From positions 806,001 to 870,000 of the forward strand of contig NZ_JANHLD010000002.1 in NCBI RefSeq assembly GCF_028682455.1: a DNA stretch of 64,000 nucleotides. The letters are read 5' to 3'. The DNA comes from Pseudomonas putida. GTDB taxonomy: Bacteria; Pseudomonadota; Gammaproteobacteria; Pseudomonadales; Pseudomonadaceae. The notes under the pieces were generated by a model that was not told the origin of the DNA, did no database searches, and saw nothing but the letters and a program-made list of their open reading frames with translations. This document shows positions 35,161 to 44,612 of the stretch, one piece after another. The position numbers and the translations under genes were made by a program. Numbering within the stretch: position 1 is the first letter of the stretch; every line of letters begins with the position of its first letter.

Positions 35161-35631
35161 GTACTCAGCCGACTGCAGCACCAGGCGCGCCTGCAGTCGC
35201 TTTTCCACCTTGTTCAACAGCAGCGACTGCAACTGGCCACCTTGTTGCTCGACCTGATCCAGCCACAGCAACACGGCCAGCGCATCACCAGTGACCGTCA
35301 TGCGCAGCAAGTCGCCCTCGACATCCAGCTGATGCAGCTCAAGGCCCGCCGCCACCGCACTCTCACTGGCCTGGACCGATAGCGGCTGGTGCGCCACACC
35401 CCCGGCCCTGGCCGGTTGCGCCTGCTGGACCTGCACGGCCAGCAGGCGTTGCTGCTGGTAATTTCGTTCGGCCTGCACCAGGCGCTGTTGCGCAGGCTGC
35501 CAGAGCACGCTGAACGCCAGCACGGCAAGCAGGAACACCGCCAGCCCACTCAACAATCGCCGTTCTCGTGGCGACTGGCGCAGCCAGTGCCCAGTCACCG
35601 TCGCAGCGATTGCCTTGGCTGTGGCAGTCAT
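35134..35631 (-). CDS. gspM: T2SS inner-membrane protein GspM
   Basis: 165 residues. A cytoplasmic N-terminus with the typical QSPRERRLL is followed by one membrane helix (LAVFLLAVLAFSVLWQP) and a periplasmic ferredoxin-like domain. GspM works with GspL in the inner-membrane platform. The final residues GRSGLGPR and the stop are encoded inside a REP element, so the original end has been replaced. Last gene of the gspC-M operon; no gspN follows. Confidence 0.88.
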   Translation of the reverse strand: MTATAKAIAATVTGHWLRQSPRERRLLSGLAVFLLAVLAFSVLWQPAQQRLVQAERNYQQQRLLAVQVQQAQPARAGGVAHQPLSVQASESAVAAGLELHQLDVEGDLLRMTVTGDALAVLLWLDQVEQQGGQLQSLLLNKVEKRLQARLVLQSAEYGRSGLGPR

Positions 35632-36719
35632 GATTTCTCCTCCAGGGTGAGCACCGCCTGAACCTGCTCCTGCACTTTGTTGGCGCTGCCCAGCTTGATC
35701 GGCAGGCCGCTTTGCTGGCCGCGCTCACGCAGTTGTTCCAATTGCGCAAAGCTTGAGGCCGTCAGCTGGATCTTCCAGCCCTCGCCGGCGCGAAACTCGA
35801 TCTGCTGCACTTCAACGCTGCTGGCACCAATCACCTGGTCGGTCACGCTGACCAGCCGCGAGATCTGCGTGGTGTGCTCGGCAGCGTCACTGCCCTGTAC
35901 GGCCTTGAGTTGCGCCGGCAGGTCGACGATGCGGGTCTGCTCCGGGTACAACGCCTGGAATCGCTCGACGCTTTGAGCGTACAGCTGCCGGGCCTCCTGC
36001 TCGTAGTGAACGCTGCGGGCCTCGGTAAAGCCCCAGGAGAGAACGAACAGCACAGCGCCCGACAGGCAGGTCGTTGCCCAGGGCCAGCGCTGGCCAGCCT
36101 GGCGATGCTCCCCCTGGAGCAAGTTGATGGCGTGGTCGGCGGGGCCCGGCAGCCAGCTGTTGCTGCCCTCCCCCGGCCCGCACACCGTTGCGCCCAGCAG
36201 CGGCCGCAAGGTCACCAGCGCCTCTGCCGGCACAGCCAGGCGTGCGTCGAGCGCGCCGCCCAGCAGCCAGCGGCCGAACCACCACACGGCATCGAGCTGG
36301 TCACTGGGCAGCAGGTCGGCGTCGACATGGATGGCCGACACCTCGATGCCCACCGCCGCCAGGAGGTCGAGCAGGTCATTGAACAGCTCCTTGTGGATGA
36401 CCAGCACCGGATAACGGCCCTGGGGGTCGCGCCTGCCCGGGCACAGGTGCAATGCATCGAGCTCTTCGCCCAGCTGCTCCTCAATGGCAAAGCCGATGGC
36501 CTGGACACTGGGCTGGCGCCTGGACGGCCATTTTTCGGTGCGAAACCAACTGCACATCTCCATGGGCAGCAGCAACCGCACCGGTTGTGCCGCCAGGGTC
36601 CGGGCGGCCTCGGCGAGGGTCGCGGGTTGCTGTTGGCCGTCTTCGCGCAGTAGGCAGCACGGCCAGTCGGGCGAGGGGTCGGCCAGCCCTTGGGCGGTCA
36701 GGTAGAGCCAGGTATTCAT
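35628..36719 (-). CDS. gspL: T2SS inner-membrane protein GspL
   Basis: 363 residues. The cytoplasmic domain has WFRTEKWPSRRQPSVQAIGFAIEEQLGEEL and DALHLCPGRRDPQGRYPVLVI (actin-like, binds GspE). A membrane helix follows near residue 240 (TCLSGAVLFVLSWGF), then a periplasmic ferredoxin-like domain. Stop and start overlap the neighbouring genes by 4 bp each. Confidence 0.88.
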   Translation of the reverse strand: MNTWLYLTAQGLADPSPDWPCCLLREDGQQQPATLAEAARTLAAQPVRLLLPMEMCSWFRTEKWPSRRQPSVQAIGFAIEEQLGEELDALHLCPGRRDPQGRYPVLVIHKELFNDLLDLLAAVGIEVSAIHVDADLLPSDQLDAVWWFGRWLLGGALDARLAVPAEALVTLRPLLGATVCGPGEGSNSWLPGPADHAINLLQGEHRQAGQRWPWATTCLSGAVLFVLSWGFTEARSVHYEQEARQLYAQSVERFQALYPEQTRIVDLPAQLKAVQGSDAAEHTTQISRLVSVTDQVIGASSVEVQQIEFRAGEGWKIQLTASSFAQLEQLRERGQQSGLPIKLGSANKVQEQVQAVLTLEEKS

Positions 36720-37579
36720 AGGATGGGTTCACTTATCGGTGCCAGGAGGCGTCGTTGCAGAATGTTCAACCGGTGGCTGTCCAGGTCGCGCTCGACATCG
36801 GCCACCCAGCGCAATTGGCGCTGCCCGAGCGCGACCTCCACGGTGATTCGAAACCAGCGGCTATCGACACCCAGGCCATGACTCCCCACCCCCAACCCGC
36901 TCAACAGCGGTTGCTGGGTGAAGGCCTGGGCCGAGGGATAACCCTGTTCGGGGCGTTGCATGACCAGTTGCCTGGCGGTGGCCAGGGTCATGCCGTCGAG
37001 CGTCATCAGTACCGGCAGCGGCGCCGTGTTGATATTGAGGCTCGCATCCGGGGGCAATACCGCCACCCAGGGTTGCAGTTGCTGCAGCACCCGGGCATCG
37101 ATTCCCGGCAGCACGCGCAGCTGGCTGACGTCGCTCAGCCCGCCCGGCGCCGCCGCCCGCAAGGCGTGGGCATCCACTGGCGGGAGCTTCAGATGCTCGA
37201 GCAGGCGGGCCCAGCGCTCCAGCGTGAGCTGATCGACTTGCCCGCCCCTGAACAGCGAGTTGAGATTGAAGCGCCCGGCCAGGTCTTCGATACCGACGCG
37301 AATCTCGCCGTGCTCCTGCGCGAACCCCGGCGTTGCCCTGGCCCACGCCTGCGCCAGGTGGACAGTCTGCTGCTCCTCCTGGGCAAGGCGGCCGAGCGAC
37401 TGCAAGGCCCACCCCTCGCCTGCCAACCCCAGCTGGCGCAACTGGACGTGGTGCAGCTGCTGGGCACTGCTGTGGACGATCAGCCGGTGGCTGCGCAGCA
37501 TGCCCGCCGTGATCAACAGCGCCAGGCTCATCACCAGCAGCACGCTGATCAGGGCGACACCCCGTTGACGCGCGCTCAT
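36716..37579 (-). CDS. gspK: T2SS minor pseudopilin GspK
   Basis: 287 residues. Prepilin-like start RQRG-VALISVLLVMSLALLITAGML, with cleavage after Gly and no Glu5, as usual for GspK. Large alpha domain with DLAGRFNLNSLF and PLPVLMTLDGMT. GspK caps the pseudopilus tip with GspI and GspJ. Confidence 0.9.
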   Translation of the reverse strand: MSARQRGVALISVLLVMSLALLITAGMLRSHRLIVHSSAQQLHHVQLRQLGLAGEGWALQSLGRLAQEEQQTVHLAQAWARATPGFAQEHGEIRVGIEDLAGRFNLNSLFRGGQVDQLTLERWARLLEHLKLPPVDAHALRAAAPGGLSDVSQLRVLPGIDARVLQQLQPWVAVLPPDASLNINTAPLPVLMTLDGMTLATARQLVMQRPEQGYPSAQAFTQQPLLSGLGVGSHGLGVDSRWFRITVEVALGQRQLRWVADVERDLDSHRLNILQRRLLAPISEPIL

Positions 37580-38115
37580 GGCGCATGTCCGGGCAGCAGG
37601 ATCACGCGGCGAATCTGCTCGAAACGCCCGGTCGACAGCACCACCTCGAGGGCCTGGGGCGGTGCGGTCGCCGCCACGGGCCAGTGAGTGCGCCAGCCGG
37701 TTTGGCCATCATGCAGGCGCCAACTCAGCTCGCTGACCTCGGTGAGCAGTTTCTGGCGCTGGACCAGTGGCTGCTCGACGCTCGCGCTGACGCGCCAGAG
37801 CGTGCCCTGGTCGAGGTGGTAGCTGACGTTCTGCAGTTCGCTGCGCGGATGGTCGAGCGGGTTGCGCCAATTGCCGCGCTGCAGTTGCAAGACGCCCTGC
37901 TCGAGCACCAGCGGATGGCGATTGACCTGCACCGCATCGCGCTCGATCACCGCCAGTGCGCGCTGCAAGCCGCGCAGCGCTTGCTCATGGGCCGAGGTAC
38001 TGCGCTCGACCCGCACCACGCCATCGAACAGCCGCCAGCAGGCAAGCCCCAGCAGGGCAAAGATCGCCATGGCGATCACCAGCTCCAGCAAGGTAAAGCC
38101 CTGTTGCCTACTCAT
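37576..38115 (-). CDS. gspJ: T2SS minor pseudopilin GspJ
   Basis: About 179 residues from the ATG at 38115. Prepilin signal RQQG-FTLLELVIAMAIFALLGLACW; ends inside gspK. Part of the GspIJK tip. The longer upstream frame overlaps gspI and is not supported. Confidence 0.9.
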   Translation of the reverse strand: MSRQQGFTLLELVIAMAIFALLGLACWRLFDGVVRVERSTSAHEQALRGLQRALAVIERDAVQVNRHPLVLEQGVLQLQRGNWRNPLDHPRSELQNVSYHLDQGTLWRVSASVEQPLVQRQKLLTEVSELSWRLHDGQTGWRTHWPVAATAPPQALEVVLSTGRFEQIRRVILLPGHAP

Positions 38116-38485
38116 CGTGTACCGCCAACCAGCCAAGACTGCGATACACCACACGCTCGCCACCCGCCGGGCGGACAGCCAGGTCCACCTGGAGCATGTG
38201 CGCGTCAGCGCTCACCGCCACCAGCTGGTCGAGGGTCCAGTCGCGGCGATCGAAGTGCCGGCTCATCTGCTGACGCCCCAAGGGCGGCGCGGCCTGCAAG
38301 CGGAGTTCATTCAAATGATTGTCGGCGAGCCAGGCACCGATCAGCTGTTCTTCGAGGCGCACGTTCTGTTTGAGGGCATATTGGCTCGCGGTCATCACCG
38401 CCGCCGCCAGGGTGGCGAACACCACCAGGGCGATCATGATCTCCAGCAGGGTAAAGCCGCGTTGCCCGCGGGCCCGGCTATTCAT
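38108..38485 (-). CDS. gspI: T2SS minor pseudopilin GspI
   Basis: About 125 residues from the ATG at 38485. Prepilin signal GQRG-FTLLEIMIALVVFATLAAAVM, then QNVRLEEQLIGAWLADNHLNELRL, typical of GspI. Overlaps gspH and gspJ by 8 bp each. Confidence 0.9.
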   Translation of the reverse strand: MNSRARGQRGFTLLEIMIALVVFATLAAAVMTASQYALKQNVRLEEQLIGAWLADNHLNELRLQAAPPLGRQQMSRHFDRRDWTLDQLVAVSADAHMLQVDLAVRPAGGERVVYRSLGWLAVHDE

Positions 38486-38945
38486 CGACCGCCGGCTCGC
38501 CAAGGCCATCGCTGGATACACTCAACCACGTCTGGCTGGCCGTTTCGAAGTACAGCGTGAAGGCGCTGCCCTCGTCGCTGCTGAGTAGCATCAGTTGCGG
38601 CTGGCCCGGAGAGTCCTTGAGCACCAGCGCCCGTCCGTACTGTTCCAGGCGTATCTGCAGCCCGTCAGGCAAGCGATACCGCGTGCCCGCCGGTTGCCAG
38701 TTCGAGCTGTCGAGCCTGAACACCTGATAGCTGTCGGCTTCAAGCTGCACGCCGTACTCGCGCCCTTCCAGCACCGCCTGTTCGCGCAGCGTGGTCAGTA
38801 ACTGGATCAGGGCGCCGGCCTCTTGCCGTGCCTGGCGCGCCGGGTTGCTGCCGGCGGCAAGGTTGACCATGCCGAGCAAGATACCGAGCAGTACGATCAC
38901 CACCATCAACTCCAGCAAGGTGAACCCCTGTGAGCGCCTGTGCAC
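38478..38945 (-). CDS. gspH: T2SS minor pseudopilin GspH
   Basis: 155 residues. Prepilin signal RSQG-FTLLELMVVIVLLGILLGMV followed by a beta-rich domain (LREQAVLEGREYGVQLEADSYQVF-like region). Placed three bases after gspG. Confidence 0.9.
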   Translation of the reverse strand: MHRRSQGFTLLELMVVIVLLGILLGMVNLAAGSNPARQARQEAGALIQLLTTLREQAVLEGREYGVQLEADSYQVFRLDSSNWQPAGTRYRLPDGLQIRLEQYGRALVLKDSPGQPQLMLLSSDEGSAFTLYFETASQTWLSVSSDGLGEPAVDE

Positions 38946-38948
38946 CCG

Positions 38949-39401
38949 TCAGTCCCAGTTACCGATGTCGGCGGCATGGCCTTCACCGCCCGCTGCACCA
39001 TCGGCCCCCAGGGAGTACAGGTCATAGCCGAGGGGCGACTTGATGCCGGGGTTGAGGTATTGGTACGGCGTGCCCCAGGGATCGACCGGCACGCTCTTCA
39101 GGTAACCCTGGGCGTTCCAGTTCCTCGCTGCCGGGACGCCGACCGGCCGACTGCTGAGGGCTTCCAGGCCCTGTTGGGTCGAGGGGTAGCTGAAGTTGTC
39201 GAGGCGATACATTTCCAGGCTGGTGGCAATCGCCTGGATATCGGTTCTGGCCGCCGTCACCTTGGCCTGGTCGGGGCGGCTCATGAACTGCGGCACCACC
39301 ACCGCACCCAGCACACCGATGATGACCACCACCACCACCATGATTTCGATCAGAGTGAATCCGCGTTGGCGCTTGGCCGTTTTGTTCTGCAGAGGGTTCA
39401 T
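38949..39401 (-). CDS. gspG: T2SS major pseudopilin GspG
   Basis: 150 residues. Prepilin signal RQRG-FTLIEIMVVVVVIIGVLGAVVVP, then DIQAIATSLEMYRLDNFSYPSTQQGLEAL and the calcium-site end (DPWGTPYQYLNPG, YSLGADG). It is the main subunit of the pseudopilus. The prepilin peptidase (GspO/PilD) is not in the window. Confidence 0.94.
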   Translation of the reverse strand: MNPLQNKTAKRQRGFTLIEIMVVVVVIIGVLGAVVVPQFMSRPDQAKVTAARTDIQAIATSLEMYRLDNFSYPSTQQGLEALSSRPVGVPAARNWNAQGYLKSVPVDPWGTPYQYLNPGIKSPLGYDLYSLGADGAAGGEGHAADIGNWD

Positions 39402-39404
39402 GAC

Positions 39405-40631
39405 TCAACTCACCAGTTGGTTAAGGCTAAGAATGGGTAACAGGATGGCCATGACGATCAGCAGTACAACGCCCCCCATCAGCACCAGCATCAACGGTTC
39501 AAACAAACTCACCACCAGCGCGATGCGGGCCGCGAGGTTCTTCTCCTGCTGCTCGGCCGCGCGCCCGAGCATGCTGTCCAGTTCGCCGGCGCGTTCGCCG
39601 CTGGCGATCATGTGCAGCATCATTGGCGGGATATCCCCGCTGCGCTCCAGGCTGCGCGTCAGCGTGCCGCCTTCTCGCACCGCGCGCGCCACCTCATGCA
39701 TACGCGCGCGAATGGTCAGGTTGCCGACCACCGCAGAGGCGATTTCGAGGGCATCGACCAGGGGCACGGCGCTCTTGCCCAGGATCGCCAGCGTGCTGGC
39801 AAAACGCGCCGCCTCCATGGCGCGGAACAACGCACCGAGCTGCGGCAGCCCCAGCAGCAGGGCATGCCAGCGCAAGCGCAAGCGCGGTTGGCGCAGCGCC
39901 CAACGCATCATCAGGGCGCCCGCCAGCAGCATGCCCAGCAGCATCAGGCCGTGGCTACGCAAGGCATCGCTCACGGCGATCATCGCCTGGGTCAGCAGCG
40001 GCAGCGCCTGGCCGCTGTCGACAAAGATCTTCACCACATCCGGCACCACATAGCCGAGCAGAAACCCCACGATGGCCAGCGAGGCAACCATCAGGATCAT
40101 CGGGTACACCATCGCCAGCTGGATCTTCTGGCGCGACAGCTGGCGGGCCTCGGTGTAGGCGGCCAATTGCTCGAGCACATGGCCCAGGTGCCCGGAGCGT
40201 TCCCCCGCAGCGATGGTGGCGCGAAACAGCTCCGGGAATGCCTGGGGGAAACCGGCCAGTGCACTGGCCAGTGCCTGGCCCTCCATCACCCGTGAGCGCA
40301 CGGCCGACAACAGCGCGCCGACCTTGCGCTTTTCGCTTTGCGCCGCAACGGCCTTGAGCGCCTCCTCGAGCGGCAGCCCGGCTTGAACCAAGGTCGACAG
40401 TTGCAAGGTCAGCAACGCCAGCTCGCCGGCACTCAGCCTTGCCGTACTGGCGAAGGCCGTGCTGGCAAAGCCCGCACCGGCGGATGCCCGGCTCCGGGTC
40501 GCCTGCACATGCACCGGCAACCAACCGCGCTCGCGCAACAGTTGCCGCGCCTGGCGCGGGCTGTCGGCCTCCTGCACGCCCCGGCGCAGCCGGCCATCGC
40601 GGTCCTGGGCCTGGTACTCGAATGACGGCAT
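39405..40631 (-). CDS. gspF: T2SS inner-membrane platform protein GspF
   Basis: 408 residues with two GspF domains and three membrane helices: FEYQAQDRDGRLRRGVQEADS start, TLQLSTLVQAGLPLEEAL, FRATIAAGERSGHLGHVLEQLA, and the mirrored MLHMIASGERAGELDSML. It is the polytopic centre of the assembly platform. Confidence 0.93.
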   Translation of the reverse strand: MPSFEYQAQDRDGRLRRGVQEADSPRQARQLLRERGWLPVHVQATRSRASAGAGFASTAFASTARLSAGELALLTLQLSTLVQAGLPLEEALKAVAAQSEKRKVGALLSAVRSRVMEGQALASALAGFPQAFPELFRATIAAGERSGHLGHVLEQLAAYTEARQLSRQKIQLAMVYPMILMVASLAIVGFLLGYVVPDVVKIFVDSGQALPLLTQAMIAVSDALRSHGLMLLGMLLAGALMMRWALRQPRLRLRWHALLLGLPQLGALFRAMEAARFASTLAILGKSAVPLVDALEIASAVVGNLTIRARMHEVARAVREGGTLTRSLERSGDIPPMMLHMIASGERAGELDSMLGRAAEQQEKNLAARIALVVSLFEPLMLVLMGGVVLLIVMAILLPILSLNQLVS

Positions 40632-40634
40632 CGC

Positions 40635-42116
40635 TCAGTCCTCCTGGGTGACCCGCAGCAGTTCGTCAAGGCTGGTACTGCCGGTCAGCACCAGGCGTTG
40701 GCCATCCTGGAACAGGCTGCGCGACGCTGTACGCGCCTCCAGCGCGAGCGCCTGTTCGCTGGCGCCGCGGTGAATCAGCGCCGCCAGGCTGGGGGTCATG
40801 GTGACCAGCTCGTAGATGCCGATACGCCCGCGATAGCCTTGCTGGCAGTGCTCGCAGCCGTTGGCCTTGAAAAGTTGCACGGCCGCTTCGCTGCCAAGCC
40901 CAAGCCGCAGGCAGGTAGCGGCGTCGGCGACATACGCGGTCTTGCAGCGGGGGCACAGCGTGCGCAGCAAGCGCTGGGCCAGCACGCCCACCAGCGACGA
41001 GCACAGCAGGTAGGCATCCACGCCCATGTCGACCAGCCGCGTGACGGCACCCACCGCACTGTTGGTGTGCAGCGTCGACAGCACCAGGTGGCCGGTCAAC
41101 GACGCCTGCACGGCAATCTCGGCGGTTTCCCGGTCGCGGATCTCGCCGACCATCACCACGTCCGGGTCCTGGCGCAAGATCGCCCGCAGCCCCCTGGCGA
41201 AAGTCATTTCCACCTTCGGGTTGACCGGGGTCTGGCCGATGCCCGGCAGGTGGTACTCGATGGGGTCCTCGACGGTGAGGATGTTGCGCGTCTGGTCATT
41301 GAGACTGGTGAGCGCCGCATACAAGCTGGTGGTCTTGCCCGACCCGGTGGGGCCGGTCACCAGCAGGATGCCGTGGGGCTTGCCCAAGGTCTGCCGAAAG
41401 CGCGCCAGGGTATCGTCTGGCATGCCCAGGCGCTGCAAGTCCAGGCGCCCGGCCTGTTTGTCGAGCAAGCGCAGCACCACCCGTTCACCGTGGGCCGAAG
41501 GCAGGGTCGAGACCCGCACATCCACCTCATGGCCAGCCAGGCGCAGGGCAATCCGTCCGTCCTGGGGCACGCGCTTCTCGGCGATATCCAGACGTGCCAT
41601 GACCTTGATCCGCGACACCAGCAGGTTGGCCAGTTCACGCTTGGGCCTGAGCACTTCACGCAGCTGGCCGTCGACGCGCATGCGCACCACCATTGCCTGC
41701 TCGAAAATCTCCAGGTGAACGTCCGAGGCCTTTTCACGCACAGCCTCGCCCAGCAGCGCATTGATCAATCGGATGATCGGCGCGTCGCCCTCCTGTTCCA
41801 GCAAGTCGGCCGTCTGCGGCACCTGGTCGGCCAGGGTCAGCAGGTCGAGCTCGTTGTCCAGGCCCTGGGCAAACTGCTCGGCAGCGCTCTGGCCGTCGCG
41901 GTAGCAACTGGCCAGCCGTGTGGCGAAGGCGTCGGCCCCGAGCACCTCGACCGGCACGTCCCGGCCACTCAGGCGGCGCACCTCGGCCAGCGCGGCCAGC
42001 GGCGCATCGCCGCGAACGAACAGCTTCAACTCGGCGCCCGTGCCTTCCAGCAGCACCCCGAAACGTCGCGCAAAGCCGAATGGAAGCTGCTCGCAATGGC
42101 CGACCTGCCCCGTCAT
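40635..42116 (-). CDS. gspE: T2SS assembly ATPase GspE
   Basis: 493 residues. Walker A is GPTGSGKTTS, Asp box DPIEYHLPGIGQTPVNP, Walker B region ILRQDPDVVMVGEIRDRETAEIA, His box LVLSTLHTNSAVGAVTRL, and the zinc tetracysteine CPRC...CEHC. It powers pseudopilus assembly. The N-terminal domain is of normal length. Overlaps gspD by 4 bp. Confidence 0.94.
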   Translation of the reverse strand: MTGQVGHCEQLPFGFARRFGVLLEGTGAELKLFVRGDAPLAALAEVRRLSGRDVPVEVLGADAFATRLASCYRDGQSAAEQFAQGLDNELDLLTLADQVPQTADLLEQEGDAPIIRLINALLGEAVREKASDVHLEIFEQAMVVRMRVDGQLREVLRPKRELANLLVSRIKVMARLDIAEKRVPQDGRIALRLAGHEVDVRVSTLPSAHGERVVLRLLDKQAGRLDLQRLGMPDDTLARFRQTLGKPHGILLVTGPTGSGKTTSLYAALTSLNDQTRNILTVEDPIEYHLPGIGQTPVNPKVEMTFARGLRAILRQDPDVVMVGEIRDRETAEIAVQASLTGHLVLSTLHTNSAVGAVTRLVDMGVDAYLLCSSLVGVLAQRLLRTLCPRCKTAYVADAATCLRLGLGSEAAVQLFKANGCEHCQQGYRGRIGIYELVTMTPSLAALIHRGASEQALALEARTASRSLFQDGQRLVLTGSTSLDELLRVTQED

Positions 42117-44050
42117 GGAGCCCCCGTCTTGTGTGCGCGCGGGTTATCGGCCGGCGGGTTGTCGTAGCCATCGAACAGCTGGTGCGGATCGCTCGGCAAC
42201 AGCAGCGAGTTGCTCTGACGGGCGGCGGGCTTGCTCAGGCCGCGCAAGACGTTGTAGCGGTCCTGGCTGACCTGCTCGATGTCCTGCTTGCTGCGCACGA
42301 TGGTCGGGCGCAGGAACACCATCAGGTTGCTCTTGGTCTGGGTCTCCCGGTTCCAGCGAAACAGCGCCCCCAGGTAAGGGACGCTGCGCAACAGCGGCAC
42401 GCCGCTTTCCTGGGTGCGCACGGTGTCTTTCATCAGCCCGCCGATCACGATGATGTCGCCATCCTCGGCCAGGATCGTGCTCTTCAAGGCGCGCTTGTTG
42501 GTAATCAGGTCAGCGGAATCCACGCCTGAGAGCGCCGGCGCGATGTCCGACACTTCCTGCTCCACTTCCAGGCGCAAGGTCGTGCCATCGTTGATATGCG
42601 GCTTGATCTTCAGGCTGATCCCCACATCCTTGCGCTCCACCGTGGTGAAGGGGTTTTCCGCCCCGCTGCTGGTGGTGGCGTAGGAGCCGGTCTTGAACGG
42701 CACATTCTGGCCAACGATGATTTCCGCTTCCTGGTTGTCCAGAGTGAGCAGGCTTGGCGTCGACAACAGGTTGCTGCGGGTGTTGCTGGCCAAGGCCGAG
42801 ATCAATGCATTGAAGCGGTCGCTACCGAGGCTCAGCAAGGCGCCTTCGGGGGCTTGCAACTTGTCGTCGAATTTCAGCCCGTTGCCGATCGACAGGCCCA
42901 CCCCGGGGAAGTTGATCAAGCCCTTGGCATCGCCTGTGTTGAGCCCCCACTGCACCCCCAGGGCCTCGACCACGTCGCCGGAAATTTCCACGATGGCCGC
43001 GTGGATCAATACCTGCGCACGCGGCTGGTCCAACTGGCGGACGATGTTCTCGATCATGCGGATCTGGGTGGGTTCGGCCACCAGCACCAGGGCGTTCTGG
43101 CTTTCATCCGCCTTGACCATGAACTGCCCGGCGGAGCTTGCCGGCATGCTTGCCCTGGCCACGCCGCCGCTGGCATCGGGGGTCAGGCCGGGCCCCATCG
43201 AGTCGAGAATGTCGGCCAACTGCCGGGCATCGCTGTGGCGCAGGCGAATGACCCGGGCGTTGTCGGACTTGGCGGTCGCCGGTACGTCCAGCGAGCGCGC
43301 CAGGCGCGCAAGACGTTGCCGGGTGGCCTGGGTACCGATGATCACCAGGCGATTGCCGCGGGTATCGGCGATCACCTGCCCGCTTGCCTCGGCACCGGCC
43401 TTGCCCAGCGACGGCTCCATGATCCTGGCAATGTCGGCGGCCAGGCCATGCAGCAGCACCACCACGTCGTGGTTGGACTTGGTGCCGCTGTCCAGTTGCC
43501 GCACGATCTGCGAGACACGCCGCACATTGCTGGCGGTATCGGAGATCACCAGCGCGTTGGCCGACACCGACGGCCCGACATGGCCGTGGGTCGACACCAG
43601 CGGGCGGATCAACCCGGCGATATCGGCAGCGGTGCTGCTGTTGAGTTCGATCACCTCGGTGACGAACTGCGACGCCGACGAGGTTTTGGCGTTGCCGGTG
43701 CCTGCGCGGGTCTTGGCTTCGGTCACCGGGGTGATAAGGATGCGGTCGCCCTGGTCGATCACCGTGAAGTCATGGGCATCGAGCACCGAGTAGAACAACC
43801 GGCGCACGCCTTCGCGGTCCAGGGTGTCGTTGGACATCACGGTGATGCGCCCCTGCACCCGGGGGTCGAGCACCACGGTGGTACCGAGTATCGTCGACAT
43901 CTCTCCCACCACATCCCGCAGCTCGGCGTCGTTCATTGCCAGCTGCCATTGCTGTTGCTCGGCCTGCGCCGCGCCGTGCAACAGCACCGATGCCAACGCG
44001 GTGGCGCCCAGCGTGCGGCGCAAGGCCCCCCTTGGAAAAATAGGCTTCAT
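42113..44050 (-). CDS. gspD: T2SS outer-membrane secretin GspD
   Basis: About 645 residues from the ATG at 44050, with a signal peptide ending near AQA-EQQ. Four N-domains follow (DVVGEMSTILGTTVVLDPRVQG is N0; three KH-like N1-N3 with LIRPLVSTHGHV and IIGTQATRQRL), then the secretin barrel (QVLIHAAIVEISGDVVEALGVQWG, LSTPSLLTLDNQEAEIIVGQNVPF, IVIGGLMKDT). The short C-terminal tail is Ser/Asn/Pro rich. No pilotin (GspS) is recognisable nearby. Confidence 0.94.
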   Translation of the reverse strand: MKPIFPRGALRRTLGATALASVLLHGAAQAEQQQWQLAMNDAELRDVVGEMSTILGTTVVLDPRVQGRITVMSNDTLDREGVRRLFYSVLDAHDFTVIDQGDRILITPVTEAKTRAGTGNAKTSSASQFVTEVIELNSSTAADIAGLIRPLVSTHGHVGPSVSANALVISDTASNVRRVSQIVRQLDSGTKSNHDVVVLLHGLAADIARIMEPSLGKAGAEASGQVIADTRGNRLVIIGTQATRQRLARLARSLDVPATAKSDNARVIRLRHSDARQLADILDSMGPGLTPDASGGVARASMPASSAGQFMVKADESQNALVLVAEPTQIRMIENIVRQLDQPRAQVLIHAAIVEISGDVVEALGVQWGLNTGDAKGLINFPGVGLSIGNGLKFDDKLQAPEGALLSLGSDRFNALISALASNTRSNLLSTPSLLTLDNQEAEIIVGQNVPFKTGSYATTSSGAENPFTTVERKDVGISLKIKPHINDGTTLRLEVEQEVSDIAPALSGVDSADLITNKRALKSTILAEDGDIIVIGGLMKDTVRTQESGVPLLRSVPYLGALFRWNRETQTKSNLMVFLRPTIVRSKQDIEQVSQDRYNVLRGLSKPAARQSNSLLLPSDPHQLFDGYDNPPADNPRAHKTGAP

Positions 44051-44054
44051 TCGA

Positions 44055-44612
44055 TCAATCACTCTGAAACGGCTCGGCAGCAGGCCGAAGAAAGGACGGG
44101 CGTAGCGGTGCCGGGCCGGCGCCCTGGGCAACGGCAGGCTGCAAGGTGCGCTCACCCGCCAGTTGCAGGGGGAGCAGTTCTTCCCGGCCCTGGCGCCACA
44201 GCAGCACATGCCGGGCTTCGACGCGGCGCAATACGCTGCCACCGGGCAGGCGTTCACCGACCTGGTAGATACGCTCGCCATCGGCGTCCGCCAGCAAGGC
44301 CCGCGACAGGCCGCTGCTGGACACAAAACTTGCACGCAGCGTCAGCGGTTCGGCACTGCGCAGCGCCTCGACCTCGCTACCCAGGCCCATGACGGTGGCA
44401 ATCGCGGCCGGGTTCACCTGGGCGAGCGGCGGCGCCACGGCAGCAGCGCGGCTCACTTCGGCAGGGGGAACCAGCGCCTTGCGCAGCGCCCACTCGCTCC
44501 AGCCCAGGTACGCGCCAAGGCCGAGGGGCGCGAGCCAGCAGGCCGCCTTGACCCATGAGGGCCAATGGCCAACCCAGGGCGCCATGAGCACGCTCACTTG
44601 GGCGCGCTCCAT
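44055..44612 (-). CDS. gspC: T2SS inner-membrane protein GspC (short form)
   Basis: 185 residues. One membrane helix (VKAACWLAPLGLGAYLGWSEW), then the HR domain that binds secretin (LRASFVSSSGLSRALLADADGERIYQVGERLPGGSVLRRVEARHVLLWRQGREELLPL). It ends in a Pro/Ala tail and lacks the PDZ domain seen in longer GspC proteins. First gene of the gsp operon; it overlaps the cytochrome b561 gene by 19 bp. Confidence 0.85.
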   Translation of the reverse strand: MERAQVSVLMAPWVGHWPSWVKAACWLAPLGLGAYLGWSEWALRKALVPPAEVSRAAAVAPPLAQVNPAAIATVMGLGSEVEALRSAEPLTLRASFVSSSGLSRALLADADGERIYQVGERLPGGSVLRRVEARHVLLWRQGREELLPLQLAGERTLQPAVAQGAGPAPLRPSFLRPAAEPFQSD